Below, piece by piece: positions 11,266-22,817 of a stretch of 64,000 nucleotides of DNA. The notes under the pieces were generated by a model that was not told where the DNA came from, searched no databases, and saw nothing but the letters and a program-made list of their open reading frames with translations. How positions within the stretch are numbered: the first letter of the stretch is position 1; each line of letters opens with the position of its first letter. The stretch comes from Apostichopus japonicus (Eukaryota > Echinodermata > Holothuroidea > Aspidochirotida > Stichopodidae): positions 20,701,001 to 20,765,000 of the forward strand of contig NC_092569.1 of assembly GCF_037975245.1 (NCBI RefSeq), written 5' to 3'. The translations under genes and the position numbers were made by a program.

Positions 11266-12668
11266 ATGGCTGCTCTTAGTCGAGACACGTCTGTTCAGCT
11301 TCACTTAGATTCCAGTGAAGGAAAGTCAATTCTATTTAAACTGTTGAAGGAGAAATTCATCGATCCAGGAGAGCATCTTACGGCGGTTCAGGAACTACCA
11401 GGTAGATTATGGGATGTAACCTTCAAAACCGTAGATTTGAAGAAGAAGTTTTGGCCTGCTCTGTCCAGCGCAGATTGCTGCACCGCGACTACGTACACTG
11501 GTTGCACGACGCTTGTTACTGTGTTACATGTACCGTATGAATTGGGGGACAACGTTGTGAGGTACGTTCTAGGCCGATACTGTAAAGTAGTAAGAGGTCG
11601 TTTCCTCACACTCGCCGACTACCCACAGGTGTTTAATGGGATTAGACGTTACCAGGTGGAAATAACAAAGGATATCCCCTCATCATTAAGACTCGGTGGA
11701 AGGAACTGCTGGGTTAGATACAGAGGCCAGCCAAGAACCTGCTTGAAATGCGGAGTAAATGGTCACGAAGCAAAGAACTGCGACCAGATCAAATGTTACA
11801 ACTGCCATGAATTTGGACATGCAGCGAAAGATTGTACTACAGAAGTCAAATGCACGGTATATGAAAAGTCGGGGCACACCTCTCGTACCTGCCAAATTTC
11901 ATTTGCAAATAAGATCAGCCCTACCGCCAGAGCTTGGGTTAAGGGCCCTGCTGTCCTGCAACAAGAAGCAGAAACAGCCGAAAAAAGTGATGAGATAACG
12001 GCAAAAGGATCTGATGGTGACACCAATGCCGACGTAACAGAATCTATGTCATCAGCCTCAAGTTATTGGGCCACCCCCCAAGCTGAACCCCTCGACACCA
12101 ATGTTAATATGGACGATGATCATGGTATGACCCAGGACCCACAAAACACAGAGGAGAGTCTACCCATCACAGAAAGTCAGACGAATCTGTTCGAGAACGC
12201 AGAGGTAATAGAATCTATGTCATCAGCCTCAAGTAATTGGGCCACCCCCAAGCTGAACCCCTCGAAGAATCCAACAGTGGAAGAATAAAATGTCAACCAC
12301 CACCGAGAATATCGTCACAAGAGGACAGTGTTGAAGCTAACTCTTCCCGTCCCAGCTCAAGAACAAAGAGAAAAAGTGCTTCTCAACCTGAGTCAGTCAA
12401 GAGATTGGAGAGATCAAGGTCAAGCCTTCGCTTCCCCGCCGAGGACCCATGCGACAGTGTAAAGATGACTCAAATTTTCTTAAAGGATGAGCCATGGCAC
12501 TCGTGTTATGCGAAGCGGTGCCAGGAAAAATTTTCCAGGTATGATTTATTGATAGAACACGCGTCCAAAACCCACCCTAAGCTGAAACCTGCAAAGTATC
12601 CCTGTGCCTTAAAGTCATGTAAGTTCACGTGTGAGTCCCCCCCGGGATTGGATCACGCACATGGCTGA
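11266..12668 (+). mobile_element. LINE ORF1 (Tx1/L1-like) with CCHC knuckles, frameshifted
   Basis: I prefer the ATG at 11266, since the upstream ATG lies in the repeat arm. The first frame runs to 12288. It has two good CCHC zinc knuckles (CLKCGVNGHEAKNC, CYNCHEFGHAAKDC) and a third that has lost its second Cys. This binds nucleic acid in Tx1/L1-type retrotransposons. A 60-base Ser-rich segment occurs twice (about 12036 and 12207), and the second has five C where the first has six. That loss shifts the frame, and the tail continues at 12237-12668 with two C2H2-like finger remnants. Confidence 0.72.
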
Positions 12669-12940
12669 CGAGCACCCACAATTTGCGAGTCAAAAGGAGA
12701 CAGAATTTTTCGACGGTTTTTTTTTAAAGAATGCCTGAACAAATCAAAGATTTGCACTCATCTTGTTCAGTTTTAGCGTACCTCATTAACAACGACTACT
12801 TTTGCTTCACTCAACGTAAATAGACTACGGGACAACCAGAAATGTTCACAGATTCCACAACGGACCAAGATTTTTAAATTTAATATCATACTGTACACGT
12901 CGTGTATATTTTATGTAGTGCTGTATAATTCATATAGTAC
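12669..12940. other. LINE interior, no frame
   Basis: Between ORF1 and the endonuclease tail; probably untranslated or deleted LINE sequence. Confidence 0.35.
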
Positions 12941-12943
12941 TCA

Positions 12944-13170
12944 ACCTGGTGTTTTTAAACATCAAGGCTGTGCTTTCTATAACAGCGCTTTATGGGTCTT
13001 TAACATCACTTATAATCTTACTGATTGTTGTAGGGCTGTATATGTGCTGTATATGTCATGTAGGGCTGATCCTAAGGTTTTCAAGCGCCATTGTTGTTCT
13101 TCCCATAACAGTACTTTACGGGTATTTAACGCCAATTATAATCTTATTGATTGTTGTAGGGATGTTCATC
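12944..13170 (+). repeat. Two diverged 127-bp tandem units
   Basis: Units at about 12944-13050 and 13071-13170 share words such as ttataatctta and gattgttgtaggg. Two frames stay open across both copies, one of them strongly hydrophobic. Meaning unknown. Confidence 0.55.
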
Positions 13171-13535
13171 CCACCACCCCTGGTCACAATTGGCTTCGTG
13201 CCAGCAAAGGCCAACGTCCTAGAATTGATGGGATCTATTCCCCGAAAGAATTTGTTGTTAACAAAGCGACTACGTCGCCCATCCCTTATTCTGACCATAG
13301 ACCTGTCCAGGACAATATGGAAGAATTACGGGCGTACTATAAGCTATGGTCTACTCCGAATACTGATTTTAATGCATTAGGTGATTGGTGGGAGAGTGTT
13401 AAAACCAGAACTAAAATGCTTGCTTGCCGTTTGACTTGGTACTCGCATTGCTCGTCAGAAAAGAAAACAGCTCACAGAGCTCCAAACTCTTTGTTTAATT
13501 TCAAATTGCCATGGCATTACCCGCTGATAACATAA
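13170..13535 (+). mobile_element. LINE endonuclease C-terminal fragment
   Basis: Frame contains RIDGIYSPK, then SPIPYSDHRPV: the SDH motif that closes the EEP endonuclease. Then WWESVKTRTKML, typical of the stretch before the reverse transcriptase in Tx1/L1-like ORF2. Most of the endonuclease and all of the RT are missing, so the element that gave ORF1 at 11266 is probably deleted inside. Confidence 0.55.
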
Positions 13536-16500
13536 ACATTGAACGGAGTAATCTAGATGTCAACCATCTGGTACATACTCCATGTAAATACTTTGATATT
13601 GATTCTTTTAACAAGTTATGTCTAGCAAAAAAAAACCGGTTTCACGATTTTCCATCATAATAGCCGAAGTCTTATCAAAAATTTCAACGGCATAACAACT
13701 TTTATCTCATTATTAAGTAACGACTTTTTCCATTATTGGTTTCACAGAAACGTGGTTCAATAATCGTAGTTCCCCCCTTACTCAATTAAATAACTATACT
13801 CTAGTAGAAAATCACCGTGACGAGAGAAGGGGTGGCGGGGTCTGCTTGTTTGTTAATAATAAGATATGTTTTAAGGAGCGGCTAGATCTCTCCATTTTTA
13901 ATGAGGGTATTGAATCTATATTTATAGAAGTAACTGAAACGCATACTAAGAAGAAAATGATTATTGGTTGTATTTATAGACCACCCAGCGGTTCAATTGA
14001 CGATTTCAATTTCAATGTACAACATGTATCTAATATAATAAGTCATCACAATTATGATTCATATATAATGGGAGATTTTAATATTGATTTATCTGATGTA
14101 AACAAATCAACAGGTTTTCTTAACTTATTGTACTCTACCGGATTCAATCCCACAATTACTAAACCCACTCGTATCACTGCTACCTCAGCAACTACACTTG
14201 ATAATATTGTAACAAATGTCGAATCCACAACCATACCAGGAATTCTTGTAACCGATATAAGTGATCATTTTCCAATATTCCTTTTGATTCCTACCAAGAA
14301 TAACAGACCAATGAACTTCATGTACAGGCAAAATTATAAACCAGATAACATCAGGCGTTTTAACTATGAAATTGAAAACAAAAACTGGAACGATGTTTTA
14401 AGCCAAACTGATGTTAATGCTGCTTACAACACTTTCTTTGAATCCTTTAATTTTACCTATAATAAATGTTTTCCAATATGTTATGTAGGCAAAAGGAAAC
14501 GACGTAAAAAGAAACATCCATGGATTACAACTGGAATGTTGACATCTACCAAAAGAAAGAACAAGCTCTTTAAAAGTTATTTAACAGCACCTACTGATGT
14601 TAACAAGGCTACGTATAAGCATTATCGCAATAAGCTTAACCATATTATTAGATTTTCTAAAAGATTGTATTTCTATGATAAATTCAAAAATAATAGAAAT
14701 AATATAAGTGTAACTTGGAATACAATTAACGAAGCTCTAAACACCAACCAAAAAAGAGGTGGATATCCTGCTGCTTTTAAAACTCGTGATTAAGAAATCA
14801 GCAACGAGAATGACATTGCCAGCTACTTTAACAAATATTTTGTAAACATTGGACCCTCACTTGCAAGAAATATTACAAATAAAGGTAGTACAAAATATCT
14901 TATTCATAATAATAACAGAAACAGTCAATCTATGTTCATTAATCCTGTCAGTGAAGAAGAACTTTCAATAGTTGCTATTTCCAGCCTGAAACCAAAAAAA
15001 GCAGCGGGATATGACGATTTTAAACCAGATATAATAAGAAATGTTATTCACTTTATCGTCAAATCATTGACTTATATTTGTAATTTCTCTTTTACTTCTG
15101 GTACATTTCCAGATAAACTAAAGATTGCTAAGGTATACCAATTTTTAAAAAAGGTGACCAAGATGTATATGAAAATTACCGTCCTATTTCCTTATTATCA
15201 TGTTTTTCAAAAATTATTGAAAGGCTTATGTACAATCGTATCTTTAAGTTTCTAACCAAGTTTAATATCCTGTGCAATGATCAATATGGCTTCCGCCCAA
15301 AGCATTCTACAGAACTTGCTTTGGCAAATGCTATTGAAAAAGTATGTACTAGTCTTGATAATACCAAAATATGTATTGGAGTGTTCCTTGATCTCTCCAA
15401 GGCATTTGATACTATTGACCATACAATTTTGCTAATAAATTATCTTTGTATGGTGTAAGGGGAACAACCCTTGACTGGTTGAGCAGCTATTTATCCAATA
15501 GACATCAGTATACTTCATATAAAAACTCTAAATCCGAACACGCTGTAACCCGTTGTGGTGTTCCACAGGGCTCAATATTAGGACCACTGTTGTTCATAAT
15601 ATATGTCAATGACATTTGCCAGGTGTCAAAAATTGCCAAGACTATTTTGTTTGCTGATGATACCAATATTTTCTTCGAGTTCGAAAACGTACATAGAATA
15701 CATGATACTGTCTCTACTGAATTAACTAAATTTACTAACTGGTTTGCTGCTAATAAGTTATCACTTAATGCAGACAAAACAAACTATATAGTATTTAATG
15801 GAAGAAGAACGCTTAACTGGAATAATGACATAATAATGGACGGTAAAGTAATTAAACAAGTATCCACTACTAAATTTCTAGGGGTTAATATTGATAGTAA
15901 ACTTTCATGGAGTGACCATATTACAAAAGTTTGCACCAGCGTTGCAAGAGGTGCAGGAATTTTAGCAAAGCTAAAACATTTCCTCCCCCAGAATATACTC
16001 AGAATGCTTTATCAAACTTTAATAGCACCACATCTGTATTACTGCTTGATTATCAGGTCTGGTACAAGTGTTTCTCATTTAAGTCACCTTAAAATACTTC
16101 AAAAGAGTGCAATACGTCATATATCTCACGCAGCACCGCGTGAACATACAAGCCCCCTCTTTAAGAAACTCAATTTATTGAAATTAGATGACATTATAAA
16201 AGTTAATATTGCAACTTTTACATACAAGGCTTGGAAAGAATCATTACCAATCAGTTTTCGAAATTTTATAAATAGGAACACAGATTTCCATAATCATAAT
16301 ACCAGAACGGCTAGCAACGCACATTATAAATCATATAAAACACGCACTGGTATGTTATGCCTCAGAAACCGTGCAACCAAAATTTGGAATTCACTGTCAA
16401 TAACTTTAAAAACTAAGAACACTAGCTCCACATTTAGTAAATGTCTTACTCAAGAAATTATCATGTCTTATTAATTTCGATTTAGCTGCATAGTCGCATA

Positions 16501-16675
16501 GCAGCATATTCACATATTGAAGCATATACGTATTGTTCTTAACATTATTTTCACTATTTTCTATCTTTTCTTCATGGGAGTCTTCTGTTTTGTTAAGCCA
16601 GCATAGGCTTTTCAGAAGACTTCCATTCACATTGTAATATTTATGTGAAAAAACAAATAAATGAATGAATGAATA
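13535..16675 (+). mobile_element. Jockey/CR1-like LINE ORF2 (endonuclease plus reverse transcriptase), degenerate
   Basis: 5'-truncated copy. Endonuclease pieces: FTETWF (about 13740), IIGCIYRPPSG, YIMGDFNIDL, DISDHFPIF. RT pieces: KAAGYDDFKPD, YGFRPKHSTELA, FLDLSKAFDTIDH, GVPQGSILGPLLF, ILFADDTN (FADD catalytic box) and KLSLNADKTNYIVF. Long open pieces are 13846-14793, 15228-15458 and 15446-16474. Breaks: an A-tract shift near 13628, a TAA at 14791, a shift near 15140 and one near 15440. It ends in tgaatgaatgaat, a short 3' tandem repeat typical of CR1/Jockey-superclass elements. Not functional as it stands. Confidence 0.85.
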
Positions 16676-18185
16676 TTTCGATAATTACGATAATTTTTCC
16701 TTGAGCACTGTTTTTAGTGTGTTCTCGAACACAAAAAACAACTGCCGATTTCTCACTGGTGTTTTCGCGCAGCGAACACACGAACCCCTGTTGCGTGCGA
16801 GCATAATGGTGTGGGGTCCAGGGGCCCGCCTCAGGGCCCCGGTGGGGTCAAGGGGTGGAACCCCTTGTGGGGGACCAGGGGGCGTGGGCCCCCGGAAAAT
16901 TTAGTATATTTGCGTGTCTGGCGATAAAAATTCGCAGTTGAGGATTCAAGATACTGACAATTTTTTTAATTTAGATTGTCACGAAACTGATGAAAATTTT
17001 AAAATGACAAGTTGTAGTAGCTATATTATGTGATAAAATGAAAAGAGATTTAATCTGTCTTACAAACTTTAAATAGTTTAACTTACAAAATTGTCGATAT
17101 TATGAAACAAACTACGTTCGGCAAAGCCCCGTTTGTAGACTGCCTAACAATGAACAGCGTGCATTATACGTACATCAGTTTACAACTGCAGTGTTTAACC
17201 CTACTTAAATATCACGGTAGGCTAAATGTGCTGCGAATTTTCCCAGGTACCTTGCCAAACAACCCCCTGTCTAACACCTGTTTGTTAACATTTTTGGTAC
17301 GTTTCGAAAAAAAATTCATGGAGTAAACTATTTTGGCTATATTTGGCCAGAATTAATTAGGTCAGTCAGTAACGGATCAGTAAAGTTATGCGAAATATTA
17401 TCTTAGACGTTCAAGAAAAGTAGGTAAATATCCCCGTAACATTAAGGTAAGTAAAACACACCTCAAGCCAACCGACTCCTCCCCATGAACAAAACAAGGC
17501 ACAGTCTATACCATACAGACATAGCACGATATCAAGGCCCCAATAGCTACGGTATGGCCATCTTTATGAAAGTAAACCTTGAAATACCATGTTTTAGGTC
17601 ACTTAGCATGATTTACTAAATGCTAAATATTGTTTTCATGTCCTTGTAGAAAACGTCAACTTCGCAAAATACAATTAGTTGAGTTTTGTTTGTTGTTTGT
17701 AGTTTTGTTGTTACGTGAGATCCGTAACTGACGAAGTGGTTAGGCTATTTACTATACAGTTAACTATGGTAGGATATTAATTTTTCCTTTTTTTTGGTGG
17801 AAATTATAGAAAATACTTTATTTTCCCCCCGCTTAACATTTAGCACGATATGCCAGTTTCGCGTAAATTTTTCGAAAATATTTTGCTCGATCTTTCGTAA
17901 AATTTGAAAGTTGTACCAATTAACTGTTCGTACACAATTGGTAATTTCTCTACTGATTTTCAGTTTTGTTCTCTATACAGTCAATGTTGTAAAGAACGGG
18001 TATTTTACGAATTTCAAAAGTCAGTAAAGGAAGTTGATAAACTTTATTTTTTAACCATGGAATGCTAAAATAACATTTACACATAAAACGGAGAAAGGAT
18101 AACCGCATTTTTTCCACATTTATTTTAAATTTCTTTCACAAGAAATTATCGTCATTTGTTCAAACCTCAAAATGTATCGTCTTAA
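16676..18185. other. Unassigned repeat-like sequence with a GC-rich island
   Basis: 16790-16905 is strikingly G/C-rich, with inverted words such as ggggcccgcc and agggcccc. The rest is AT-rich. Short frames match nothing known to me. The stretch may belong to the element whose arm ends at 18239. Confidence 0.4.
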
Positions 18186-18240
18186 AAAAAATTATCGCGA
18201 TAATATTAATAATAATTTTCGATATATCGCCCAAACCTAC
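18186..18240 (-). repeat. Inverse of the arm at 11174
   Basis: Reads tatcgcccaaaccta at its end and ttatcgcgataat inside, the inverse of the left arm. The 7-kb block between holds the two LINE pieces. Confidence 0.4.
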
Positions 18241-18241
18241 A

Positions 18242-19067
18242 ATGTAGGCACCCGCTGTAAAAGATCGGCAAAAGACGTCATCACCGGGGTTCGAACCACC
18301 GATGCAAAAGACAGCCTCGCTCATCAGCTCGTACAGTGCGCCAAGCCATTGCGCCACTGTATGGACTGAGATATTAGGCCGATTAACTAATACTTACAGC
18401 TCCCCATGTAGGCACCCGCTGTAAAAGATCGGCAAAATACGTAATCACCGGGGTTCGAACCACCGATGCAAAAGACAGCCTCGCTCATCAGCTCGTACAG
18501 TGCGCCAAGCCATCGCGCCACTGTATGGACTGAGATATTAGGCCGATTAACTAATACTTACAGCTTCCCATGTAGGCAGCCGCTGGAAAGATCGGCAGAA
18601 GACGTCATCACCGGGGTTCGAACCACCGATGCAAAAGAGAGCCTCGCTCATCAGCTCGTACAGTGCGCCAAGCCATCGCGCCACTGTATGGACTGAGATA
18701 TTAGGCCGATTAACTAATACTTACAGCTCCCCATGTAGGCACCCGCTGTAAAAGATCGGCAAAAGACGTAATCACCGGGGTTCGAACCACCGATGCAAAA
18801 GACAGCCTCGCTCATCAGCTCGTACAGTGCGCCAAGCCATCGCGCCACTGTATGGACTGAGATATTAGGCCGATTAACTAATACTTACAGCTTCCCATGT
18901 AGGCACCCGCTGTAAAAAGATCGGCAAAAGACGTCATCACCGGGGTTCGAACCACCGATGCAAAAGACAGCCTCGCTCATCAGCTCGTACAGTGCGCCAA
19001 GCCATCGCGCCACTGTATGGACTGAGATATTAGGCCGATTAACTAATACTTACAGCTCCCCATGTAG
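18242..19067 (-). repeat. Five-copy tandem array of a tRNA-derived 164-bp unit
   Basis: Units start at 18242, 18406, 18570, 18733 and 18897, and all are nearly identical. On the minus strand each carries an A-box-like TGGCGCAATGG and a B box GGTTCGAACC about 55 bases apart, the internal RNA polymerase III promoter of tRNAs and tRNA-derived SINEs. The T arm does not pair well beyond two base pairs, so these are not functional tRNAs. Near-identity of the copies suggests recent amplification. Confidence 0.85.
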
Positions 19068-20039
19068 CCGCAGTACTTTTTTTTAATATAAGCTTATTTA
19101 ATTTTCAAGTACTAATATATGTACCAGGCATGAAGGTATTGCCAGTGCTGAAAACCACTAGTGACAGTTCTAGTCTGTAGGACACTAATAATACCAGCAT
19201 AGGCTTAGTATTGTGTAGTTGTACTATCACTACCCTTCTACTAAGTGCTTAGGTCCTCCAAAATTAAAGGCAACGACATTGTATTCGTAAACAATGTCTT
19301 GAAATCAAACATCATTATTCATCATAAACACACGGTCCCGTAATATGAATACACTGCACTATAGAATACTAAAAACTATACTACTAGGCTACACACTATG
19401 GTAACGTGCATATACATGTACATATGCAATTAACTACGATAGGATACGTTGATGCCCGTTAACAAGTGCAACCTTAAAAAGGTCCTTTTAATTCAACCCA
19501 GAATGCTGGAACAACTCCGAATTTTGCCTTAAACCATTGTATAACTTGTTTTAAACAATCGACCGGACGATGGAGGTGGTACTCTCTTGAAAACGGAAAA
19601 TGTGCAATTCGAAAGATAAAGGATTTTACTTACGTTTCGTTTTTATTTTTCAAGCCGAGGCAAAGAAATTTCCGAATTTCATCCACATTGTGAGTCCGTA
19701 TTGTCGCAAACAGATATTTCATGAATATCCAACTTCTGTTGTTCAAAGTTTTGCTTGAAGCAATTCGATTGCTGCTTTATGAATACGTATTAAAACGGAT
19801 TTTCAGACGATATCCAAGCCGCAGTGTACTAAAATATAGTGATGGGCTTAGCTCCCACAATGCATTTCACCGCTTTTGCGAAGTGTTTAACGATTGCTCA
19901 ATAACACAAGTTTCGGAGCGTGTGCAAAAAAGGCTTGCACAACTGAATTTCATCCCGATTTGGCCCGATTTGGACATAAATCGGTGTCATAGAATGAGAT
20001 AAAATTCTCGAATAAAAAATAGTAACTTTTGTTGGCCTA
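19068..20039. other. No gene seen
   Basis: A 93-codon frame at 19721-20002 has no family I recognise and no splice context. Otherwise AT-rich. Confidence 0.4.
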
Positions 20040-20664
20040 TATGATATATGCTTGCTCTGGAAATTCCACAGAAAAAGAACTTTGTATGAAGACTTTGTAT
20101 GAAGACATTTTTTTAAGAGAAGACAGAGTCCCACTTAATGTTACAATGTCTCTATACATGTAATGTATTGAGATAAAAGCTACAAATTCCGAAGAGAGAT
20201 ATAATTTCGTAGAATAAATCTCTATCATGCTGTAAGGACTATTTTAAGTATCATTATGAGAGATTATATGATTAGCACAATCAGGATATCGTTACTTGTA
20301 GCATTTGATTTCTCAGGGTTTTTGTAACATGTGTATTAATGCAACATATTGCGAAGAATACGTGTTATGAGCGGTAATTTTATTGGTTTGACTATTGGAG
20401 TTATTCTGATAGAGAAATAAAACTAAACTATCAAATATATAAGATAAAGGCTATTGTACACGTTAAGTATTGTTATAAAATACAGAAATTTACCGTTTAC
20501 ACAAAAAATCACGTGATTGAAGTTCAGCGTTATTGTAAAGTGTAGTTTTCGCCAAAATCGAGAACTAAAATAAAAAGTGTTATTGATCGAAAAGTATTAA
20601 TGTCGTTTCGTGTAGAGTATAAAAATGTATTTCTATAGAATTATACGCAGAGACACAATATTAA

Positions 20665-20742
<78 letters not shown>

Positions 20743-20820
20743 CAGACCAATTTCTTTTAAAGTGAAACAATTTATGATTTATTCATTCTTAAATGTATAA
20801 ATTTTGCATCGTGATTTAAG
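20040..20820 (-). pseudogene. Relic of a family gene: intron joined to 5' flank
   Basis: 20225-20460 resembles the intron just upstream of the TIL exon in genes A (3830-3990) and B (27090-27330). 20500-20820 resembles 31395-31660, the 5' flank of gene B. All exons that should lie between are gone. A TA tract at 20664-20741 interrupts it. Confidence 0.55.
20664..20741. repeat. (TA)n microsatellite
   Basis: Almost pure AT alternation inside the relic's 5'-flank part. Confidence 0.95.
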
Positions 20821-21781
20821 AAAATGAGTTTTTTCCAAGACGTATATTTAACTCACTATTTGTAATATCAACGAAGGTTGTTGTTTACACAGCCGACCTA
20901 AGATTCTTGTTAATTATGTATAACTTATCGTGTACGAAATCACTCATGTTTATGATCTTAAAATATATCATGAAAACAATTTTGTACAAATACCAATGGT
21001 TTGCAGTTAAATTGGTAAATTAGATTAGTCTAACTTCCGCAGACGAAAAAATCTTCCGCAAAAATTGGTAAGAAATAAAAGAGCAATATGATTATGCTAC
21101 ACACAATTTATTTCAAGATTTTAAGATCTGCACTAGTATTTACAAATGACAGTAAATTAACATAGATGAATCGGAAAATGCATCCTTCTTTTGCGAACGG
21201 GCGAGGTTACAATGTTAATTAATAACCGACAAAGACCATAAATATCTTTTCTTAGCTAAGGTGTAACGTTTACTATAAAACAATAAACAATTACGTTTGA
21301 ACAACTTTACTGCATTTTTATAATCCATAGTTTACAACTGTTGGAAAATGTTTGTAAACACCAAATTCTACAAAAGCTCGTATGGTTAAATGTAGCTAGA
21401 AATTACTTCGAATGTTCTTATAACGTTTTTTGGTTGCTGAAGTACGATCTGAATCCCATCTTAGTATAAATTTCATTCAGTTATATTGATTTTTGGTAAG
21501 ACTATGAAAAAAATTAATTATGCATAGTTCATATACAACATATAGGGAATGATATGTAACAGTAGTAACAAGACATGATTACTCGGCAAGAGGTTTTAAA
21601 GTACCACCATGTGTGAATGTATTTGAACTTTAAAAGCTCCTGCAAGCAGGGACTCGCAAAGAAGCCTCATTGGCTTATCAAAGCCACAAGCTGACCGAAG
21701 TCAGTCTCTTAGATTCATAGTGAACGTCCATGATTATGAATTGTAAATTGCCAACAACTCTATAACGTCATACATTAATCT
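20821..21781. other. No gene seen
   Basis: AT-rich. The last 150 bases may be the body of the SINE whose head is at 21782. Confidence 0.35.
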
Positions 21782-21850
21782 TGAAGTGACTTGAACTCGG
21801 AACCTTATGATTGAAAGGCACCGGCGTTAACCACTGAGCTTACACTCCAC
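21782..21850 (-). mobile_element. tRNA-headed SINE
   Basis: Minus strand carries an A box (TAAGCTCAGTGG, complement of 21831-21842) and a B-box-like GAGTTCAAGTC (complement of 21788-21798), 32 bases apart as in tRNA. The ends of the body are not clear. A word shared with 46195 (aagtggaccgtgaat) suggests the 22005 flank is a repeat too. Confidence 0.55.
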
Positions 21851-22438
21851 AATGCCATGCCCATATGCCATGCCATGTCATATATATCACATCCCAAGAT
21901 ATATAGTTTGAAGTAATTACCGTATATATCAATCAACCGGCTAACGTTGAAGGAACAAAGATAAATCCTAACGACTGTCAAACTATGGTAGGATACCTCA
22001 TCAAGTGGACCGTGAATGGAACCTCTAATGACTGCGGCCACCAATACATCCTGTTTACCATTGCGACACGTATGCAGCCAACTTTAATAAATAAGTAAAA
22101 CTTAATTGTTAAAACATTCCATATAGGTAGGTTTTACATGATTACACTTCGTGACCTAATCCTTGAAAAATTGTAATTCCAAAACAAAGATCATGTTTAT
22201 TCGTTTAATGCAAATCATACCGCCTGAACAAATAAAAATATTGCTCGAATCCCCTCCTTGACAAAGCCATCAGATTTCCAAACGTTAATTCTAGCAATAT
22301 ATAAAACTAACCTGGTGAACATATTGTTCAAAGTTTGCAAATACTGCACTCCTTTTAACTAAGCAGCCTCCATATTTTATCACACTTTTTCCCTTTGACC
22401 CCTCCCTGACCGATTTTTTTTTAATAGCAACTCAATCG
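21851..22438. other. No gene seen
   Basis: Probable SINE body and AT-rich DNA without recognisable frames. Confidence 0.3.
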
Positions 22439-22442
22439 TATA

Positions 22443-22500
<58 letters not shown>

Positions 22501-22507
22501 AATATAC

Positions 22508-22553
<46 letters not shown>

Positions 22554-22566
22554 GTATATATATACA

Positions 22567-22601
<35 letters not shown>

Positions 22602-22602
22602 G

Positions 22603-22634
<32 letters not shown>

Positions 22635-22638
22635 TATT

Positions 22639-22694
<56 letters not shown>

Positions 22695-22720
22695 AGAAAT
22701 GAATATGTAGCAACTAGTAT

Positions 22721-22783
<63 letters not shown>

Positions 22784-22817
22784 GTGTGTGTATATGTATA
22801 TTTGTATGTATATATAT
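22439..22817. repeat. (TA)n/(TATG)n microsatellite
   Basis: About 380 bases of TA with TATG interruptions, broken at 22695-22722. Poly Ile-Tyr frames here are artefacts. Confidence 0.95.

Noticed and set aside
16665-16904. Gly/Pro-rich 79-codon frame
   Set aside because: Arises from a GC-rich, partly palindromic island just after the LINE 3' end.
18242-19067. CRISPR-like array or a cluster of functional tRNA genes
   Set aside because: Units are tandem without unique spacers, and the genome is eukaryotic. The T arm and acceptor do not fold as a tRNA, so tRNA-derived repeat is the better reading.
19721-20002. 93-codon plus frame
   Set aside because: No domain or context; likely chance.
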